A stretch of DNA of 10,944 bases. Source: an uncultured Clostridium sp. (GTDB lineage: Bacteria > Bacillota_A > Clostridia > TANB77 > CAG-508). The notes beneath the pieces were generated by a model. It did not search any database. It worked only from the letters and a program-made list of their open reading frames with translations, and was not told the origin of the DNA. Position 1 is the stretch's first letter. Every line of letters starts with the position of its first letter. The position numbers were made by a program, and so were the translations under genes. Positions 5,632-10,944 of the stretch are shown piece by piece. Where the stretch lies: the NCBI GenBank assembly GCA_951800935.1, contig CATOLW010000022.1, positions 1-10,944 of the forward strand. Reading direction: 5' to 3'.

Positions 5632-8600
5632 ATGAAAAAACGAATTAACATGATATTGGCAAGTATATTGGTAAGTATCATAGTAATATTAACAACTACT
5701 TTATCTTATGCGAGTGTAAAAGTAGAAGCAACTTTACTTGCAACTTCTCAAAAATTACAAGAAAAAGAAAATGTTGTATTTACCTTAAAAGTAGATAGCT
5801 TTCAAGATATAAATCATGGAATTGATGTATTTGAAGGAGTTTTAGAATATGACAAAACCATATTTGAAGAAGTAAAAGAAGCTAATTTTAAAGCATTAAG
5901 TGGCTGGGAGGGATTACAATATAATTCTAAAACTTGCGAATTTGTTGTTTATAAAAAAGCGGGAACTACTTCAGAAGAAAACATAGTAGAAGTATCACTT
6001 CAAGTAAAAGAAGGGGTAAAAGCTGCTAAAACAGAAGTTAAAATAATAGATATGGTAACTTCACAAGGAAAAGAAGACATTTATGTAGTAAATGGAAAAA
6101 AGGCTAGTCTTGAAATGGATATTATAGAAGAACAAAAGCCAGATGACAAACCAGATGACAAACCAATTGAGAAACCAGATGACAAGCCAGGAAATCAAAA
6201 CCCAGGAGATCAAAAACCAGGTGACCAAGATCCAGGAGAAGTACCACCTAGTAAACCAAACATAGAAAAACCAAATAACAATAAACCAAATGGTAGTGTA
6301 GGGCTAGGAAATCAAGATAATCAATACCAAGGAAAACTACCAAAAACGGGTAGAAACTACACAATGCTATTCTTATTATTAACAATAGAAGTAATAGTAG
6401 CAATAAGTGTGATTCGTTTTGGTAAGACATGGATCACAAGCGAAAAAACAAAAGCGACAGTTGTTACAACACTAGCCGTTGTATTATCGATGCAATTTAT
6501 AGGAACGGTTTATGGAGCTGTTACTACCTTCGCTCAAAAAGGAGAACTAAATGGAGATGGAGCAATTAACTATGCAGACGTTAGTTTGTTAGAAGCTCAT
6601 TTAATTCATTTGAAACCATTAGGAGAAGACAAACCAATTGAAGAAGCAAAAACCTTATTAGAAAACGCAGATATGAATAGTGATGGAAAAATCACAGTAA
6701 CTGACCTTAGTATTCTAATCCAAAAAATCGAAAACAAATTAAATTATGAAGTAACAATAAGAGACTTATTAGTTAATAACTATTACCCAATAAAAGGCGA
6801 AGAAATAGTAATAAGCTTTGATGCAGATGTAAATTATGATGCAACCATTCAAGCAATCACAGTAAATGGAAAAGAATATGAAATAAAAAGAAACGAAGCC
6901 AATAACAATTTATACGAAATTAAAATAAATGTAGGAAATACCAGTGGGGTAAAAGAATACAAACTAGAAAAAGCAAAATTGGACAATGGCAAAGAAGTGA
7001 AAATAGAAGAGGAGGTTAAAGTTGATGTCTTAAAACAACAACCTCAAATTCAAAACTGGACAGTAGAAGAAGATATCGAAAAAACAGAATTGAATGTATC
7101 CTTTGATGTAGTAGATCCTGACCAAGCCTTTGTCTCTGGAAATTATAGAATTGTTGAAAAACAAGGAGAAAACGAAGCAGAAAATGAGTCAGCAGACGGA
7201 GAAGCTATCTTAACAGGAGAAGTAACAGCTGGAAATAACAAAATTAACGTTAAAGTAGAAGAAGGAAAAATCTATGAAATTATTATGTGCTTGACCTATA
7301 ACTTAGATAGCGATACTTTAGAAATAGAAGGAGAAAATCAAGTAACGGTTACTGAAAAAGAAGACTTAAAATTAGTTGTAAACTATGATTTCAAAGTATC
7401 CGATTTAGAGACTTATCGTTATCATGACGGAATCGAAGAAAAAACAGAAGAATTTAAAACAGGAGAATACATAAACTTAAAATTCAATAGCACAAATGCT
7501 ACTACTTGTACACCAAAAGAAGCGATTATCAATGGAAAAACCTATCCATTAACCAAAGAAAACGATAAATATAAAGCAGTAGTAGATGGAGCAACTAGTA
7601 CAGGAACCCATACTGTTAAATTAGAAAAAGTAATTTTAAGTAATGGAAAGAACTTTGAAGTAGGGCAAGAAGTAGAAGTAAAAGTAATCAAAAACGCACC
7701 AGTAGTAAAACGATTTAGAGCAAATGAAAGCGTAGAAGACAAAGAAATTAATATGCATCTTTTCTTAAAAGATATTGACAAAACAATCACTGACCTTACC
7801 GTAAAATTATATGATAACCAAAATAACGAAATAACAACTAAAAATTTAACCGATAAATTAGTAGAAGAAAACCTAACAGATGAAGAAACCGAAGAAGAAA
7901 TCAAAAATACCTATTACATTAATAGTCAGTTAGACACTAGCACAGCAACAATGCAAGATAGCTATAAAGTAAAAATAATTGCTAATTACCAACTATTAGA
8001 AAATGATGATGAATCTATTCATACAGAAGAAGTATTGTTGGAAGAAACCATAGAAGCAAACCCAGTTGTAAACATTGAAAAAGTAGACGTTTCTAAAAAA
8101 TATCCAGAAAAAAATGAAAATATCACATTAACCTATAAAGTGGAAACCAATAAAAAAGACTTAAAACTTACACATATTATGGTAAATAACCTAAAATGTA
8201 TTGCAACTAAACATATCGACAATGACGAAAATGTGACCTATACAGTGACATTAAGTGCAGGAGAAACAGCTGGAATCTTAAACTTAGATACAACAGAATT
8301 CATTTTTGAAGGAAATGTAATAGCACGTGTAAAAAATAATGTGCAAGTAGATGTCTTAAAAGACAAACCTACTAGCCAAGCATTCTTACAAGTAGACGAC
8401 ATTGACAATAGTACTGTTAGATTAACAGCTAATATCGTAGACCCAGATAAGGCATTTATTAGGGGAAAAGCTGATTTAGTTAGAAATAGTGATGGCGAAA
8501 TAGTAGCTACCAAAGAATTTGACGCTGAGCATATCACATTTGTAATTGAAAATGTAGAATTAGAGACTGAATACACCCTTGTTGCTAAAATGACCTACGA

Positions 8601-10944
8601 TAGAGATACCAATAAATTAACAGAAGAAACCAATCAAAACTATGTGGAAGACGAAGAATTTAGAAGAAGACCAATTCAATTGATTGCAGACTATCAACTA
8701 AAAATAGAAAATATTAAAACCTATCGAGGAGAAACAGAAAGTAAATACTTAGAAAGAGGAGAAGAGGTAACCATAGCTTTTGATAGTACAAACAAAACAG
8801 CCTTTTATCCTGTTCAAGCAGTGATTAATGGAAAAACCTATTCACTAGAAAAACAAGGAACAACTTATAAAACTAAGGTACCAGTAGTTTCAAGCTTTGG
8901 ACCAAAAACAATTACCATAGAAAAAGTAATTCTAAATAATACAAAAGAAATCGAAATCACTGAAAATAACCAAACAAGAGTAGGAATTTTAAAACTAAGA
9001 CCAACCATTACAGGATTTGGTTATGTAGAAGATGAACAAAATCAAGCGATTAAAGTAAATTTTGTGGTAAATGATGTGGAAGATACCATAACAGGAGGAA
9101 CCATTAAAATTACAAATGAAAACGGAGAAATTGTAAAACAAGAACCATTTTCTCGTGATATGACAGAAATTAGCTTCCCAAAAGGAGTTTGTGAAGAATA
9201 CGAAATAGAAATATTAGTAGATTATGACCTAGATACCAACCAAATTACAACAGGAGATAACGAATACGTAGCACAAAAATTACTAGCAGAAGGAATTAAC
9301 GTAAGTGGTGAACGTCTATTTGAAGTAAAAGACATCTTAGAAATTAGTTTATACCAAGAAGGAAAAGCATCTGAAGTAACAAGTATAACCGAAGCACAAT
9401 TAAAAGACCACTTAGACGACTATATCGTAAAGGTAAGAACCAAAGGGATGCCAATGTTCTATACCCAAATTGAAGATTATGAAATTACAGAAGAAGGAGA
9501 CTTAAACTTTATCTTAGCTTATGATAATGTAATTCAATATCAAGATGGAACCAAACAAAATAAACTAAAAGTAACCTATAGCAAAATGGAAGATGGGGTA
9601 GCTCATAATAAGAGTATTGAATCTTTGATTTCCGAAATAGAAAAAGACCCAACAGGAACCTTTACTTTAACACAAAACTATGATGCTTCTTATTTGAATG
9701 TATCAAGAAATAGCATTATACCAAATACTTTTAGAGGAACTTTAAATGGAAATGGCTATAAAATTTACAATATTAACAAACCATTATTTGAAACCTTAGA
9801 AGGAGCAACGATTAAAAATCTTACCTTAGAAAATGTGAATTTAGTAGGGGCAAATAGCAAAGGATCTATTTCAAATGTGGCACAAAACACAACCATTAGC
9901 AATGTTCATATCAAGGGATTAGATATGACAACAGGAACCAATGAATCTGGTGGAATGGTTGGTGATATGCAATCTGGTTGTACCGTAGAAGAAAGTAGCG
10001 TAACGAAACTTCATATCAAATTAGACCATATTAGAGTAGCAGCAATTGCAGGAAAATTTGATGGAAGTACCATTAAAGACTGTTATGTAGAAGGTATCAT
10101 AGAATCCATTACCTCAACTAGAGATGGTGTAGGAGGAATTGCTGGAGATGGCTGGGGAACAGCAGATGCTACTATTACGAATTGTATTGCTAAAATAGAA
10201 TTTGTAAACAATACAAGAGCGAAAAACAATGGAGGAATTTTAGGACTTGTTAGAAATAACAAGGTAACACTAACCAATAATATCAGTTTATGTACAGGAA
10301 CAGGAGTAAACAAAATATGTGGTACAGCTATGAATTCTGCTTCAACCAACAACTATGAATTAGAAGAATCTGAACTGATTTCCAATGCATCTGGAAATAA
10401 AGTTAAGAAAATAGCAAAAGACAATATAAATCAAGAATTCTTTGTAGAAGAAGCAAAATTTGACGAAGAGAAATGGGATTGCACCGATGCTTCTTACGAG
10501 AACTTACCAGCATTGAAAAAAGACATCCATAAGGAAGATGATATTGTAGTAGAACAACCAACAACGAATAAGTTATACATTCCAGAATATAGCAGAATTA
10601 AAAAGATAGCAGGATTTGATACCAATAAATTAACAACTTATCATAACTTGCATAAATTAATGCCATATTATGATGCAAAATACTTAGTAATGGATGCATC
10701 AACCATTCCTACGACTGATGTATTAAATACAAAAGTAATTAAACATATTTTACCTTATGCCAATGGAAAATTGATAACCTATATTACTTCAAAAGATTAT
10801 CAAAAAATCACAACGATTAAAGTAGTCTTTGAAGATTATAGCGTAAAAGAATATAATGTGAACTTTGAAAAATTCATACAAAATATAGCGATTTATAAAA
10901 TACCAGAACTAAACTTAAATTATGCTTATGACAATTATGCCATC
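5632..10944 (+). CDS. giant LPXTG surface protein, ZmpB/IgA1-protease-like (M26), with cohesin- and dockerin-like domains; 3' end outside window
   Basis: One uninterrupted frame of 1771 codons with no stop. Order: signal peptide (1-27, cut after SYA); cohesin-like beta domain (about 30-165); Pro/Asp/Lys linker (170-232); LPKTG (236-240); membrane helix (about 242-262); basic loop; second hydrophobic helix (275-300) with a possible signal-peptidase site after TVYGA; dockerin-like domain (304-366) with loops LNGDGAINYAD and DMNSDGKITVTD; four repeats of about 210 residues (from about 372, 580, 810 and 1015); a linker ending DPTGTFTLTQ; a Peptidase_M26_N/GLUG region with FRGTLNGNGYKIYNI and glycine motifs at 1440, 1501 and 1534; then YHNLHKLMPYYD, as before the catalytic domain of ZmpB-type proteases. 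N-terminal LPXTG followed by two helices is typical of streptococcal IgA1 protease/Zmp proteins. The HExxH zinc site is not reached, so protease function is inferred from homology; the substrate is unknown. No in-frame CGG codon was found. Confidence 0.9.
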   Translation, partial: MKKRINMILASILVSIIVILTTTLSYASVKVEATLLATSQKLQEKENVVFTLKVDSFQDINHGIDVFEGVLEYDKTIFEEVKEANFKALSGWEGLQYNSKTCEFVVYKKAGTTSEENIVEVSLQVKEGVKAAKTEVKIIDMVTSQGKEDIYVVNGKKASLEMDIIEEQKPDDKPDDKPIEKPDDKPGNQNPGDQKPGDQDPGEVPPSKPNIEKPNNNKPNGSVGLGNQDNQYQGKLPKTGRNYTMLFLLLTIEVIVAISVIRFGKTWITSEKTKATVVTTLAVVLSMQFIGTVYGAVTTFAQKGELNGDGAINYADVSLLEAHLIHLKPLGEDKPIEEAKTLLENADMNSDGKITVTDLSILIQKIENKLNYEVTIRDLLVNNYYPIKGEEIVISFDADVNYDATIQAITVNGKEYEIKRNEANNNLYEIKINVGNTSGVKEYKLEKAKLDNGKEVKIEEEVKVDVLKQQPQIQNWTVEEDIEKTELNVSFDVVDPDQAFVSGNYRIVEKQGENEAENESADGEAILTGEVTAGNNKINVKVEEGKIYEIIMCLTYNLDSDTLEIEGENQVTVTEKEDLKLVVNYDFKVSDLETYRYHDGIEEKTEEFKTGEYINLKFNSTNATTCTPKEAIINGKTYPLTKENDKYKAVVDGATSTGTHTVKLEKVILSNGKNFEVGQEVEVKVIKNAPVVKRFRANESVEDKEINMHLFLKDIDKTITDLTVKLYDNQNNEITTKNLTDKLVEENLTDEETEEEIKNTYYINSQLDTSTATMQDSYKVKIIANYQLLENDDESIHTEEVLLEETIEANPVVNIEKVDVSKKYPEKNENITLTYKVETNKKDLKLTHIMVNNLKCIATKHIDNDENVTYTVTLSAGETAGILNLDTTEFIFEGNVIARVKNNVQVDVLKDKPTSQAFLQVDDIDNSTVRLTANIVDPDKAFIRGKADLVRNSDGEIVATKEFDAEHITFVIENVELETEYTLVAKMTYDRDTNKLTEETNQNYVEDEEFRRRPIQLIADYQLKIENIKTYRGETESKYLERGEEVTIAFDSTNKTAFYPVQAVINGKTYSLEKQGTTYKTKVPVVSSFGPKTITIEKVILNNTKEIEITENNQTRVGILKLRPTITGFGYVEDEQNQAIKVNFVVNDVEDTITGGTIKITNENGEIVKQEPFSRDMTEISFPKGVCEEYEIEILVDYDLDTNQITTGDNEYVAQKLLAEGINVSGERLFEVKDILEISLYQEGKASEVTSITEAQLKDHLDDYIVKVRTKGMPMFYTQIEDYEITEEGDLNFILAYDNVIQYQDGTKQNKLKVTYSKMEDGVAHNKSIESLISEIEKDPTGTFTLTQNYDASYLNVSRNSIIPNTFRGTLNGNGYKIYNINKPLFETLEGATIKNLTLENVNLVGANSKGSISNVAQNTTISNVHIKGLDMTTGTNESGGMVGDMQSGCTVEESSVTKLHIKLDHIRVAAIAGKFDGSTIKDCYVEGIIESITSTRDGVGGIAGDGWGTADATITNCIAKIEFVNNTRAKNNGGILGLVRNNKVTLTNNISLCTGTGVNKICGTAMNSASTNNYELEESELISNASGNKVKKIAKDNINQEFFVEEAKFDEEKWDCTDASYENLPALKKDIHKEDDIVVEQPTTNKLYIPEYSRIKKIAGFDTNKLTTYHNLHKLMPYYDAKYLVMDASTIPTTDVLNTKVIKHILPYANGKLITYITSKDYQKITTIKVVFEDYSVKEYNVNFEKFIQNIAIYKIPELNLNYAYDNYAI

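Noticed and set aside
6139..6300. Pro-Asp-Asp-Lys repeats as a DNA repeat or CRISPR-like array
   Set aside because: They are a short-period coding repeat forming the wall-spanning linker before LPKTG; no spacer structure is present.
7542..10352. Minus-strand ORFs opposite the giant surface protein and other long antisense frames
   Set aside because: They are shadows of the Lys/Glu-rich coding strand: hydrophobic, Ser/Leu/Phe-rich, without ribosome binding sites or domains.

Overview
The window is strongly A+T-rich DNA from a low-GC Gram-positive bacterium, most likely a clostridial or related gut Firmicute. The signs are AAGGAGG-type ribosome binding sites, TTG starts, a mraZ-rsmH-ftsL division cluster, a sortase LPKTG signal and cohesin/dockerin-like modules. 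No rRNA, tRNA or CRISPR array was seen.

Layout. (1) 1-~2075 is the right part of a mobile element: a small unknown ORF (94-342) and a large serine recombinase (394-1970, four apparent frame breaks), ending in inverted and direct repeats that look like recombinase sites. (2) 2073-2504 is the 3' part of an M15 peptidase/peptidoglycan-binding gene that appears to be cut by the element. A bidirectional terminator and a convergent XRE-type regulator (2522-2881, minus) follow. (3) 3035-5310 is a short division/cell-wall operon: promoter, four MraZ boxes, mraZ, a 15-nt repeat tract, an intrinsic terminator, rsmH with one apparent +1 frameshift, an FtsL-like gene, then a terminator where pbpB/ftsI would usually follow. 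(4) 5632-10944 is a single open frame of 1771 codons running off the end. It encodes a giant cell-surface protein with signal peptide, cohesin-like domain, Pro-rich linker, LPKTG, two hydrophobic helices, a dockerin-like domain, four long repeats, a GLUG/Peptidase_M26_N-like region and the start of a ZmpB/IgA1-protease-like C-terminal region. The zinc site would lie beyond the window.

Two observations stand out. First, every +1 break in this window (three in the recombinase, one in rsmH) falls exactly on an in-frame CGG codon. In all four the conserved protein is restored by reading CGGN as one glycine, or by skipping the C. I found no in-frame CGG in any intact gene here. This is either a systematic C-before-GG sequence error or genuine +1/quadruplet decoding at an unassigned CGG codon. 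Second, the giant protein carries a cohesin-like domain on one side of its sortase site and a dockerin-like domain on the other. This suggests that the protease half could be held non-covalently by its own wall-anchored N-terminal fragment after processing.
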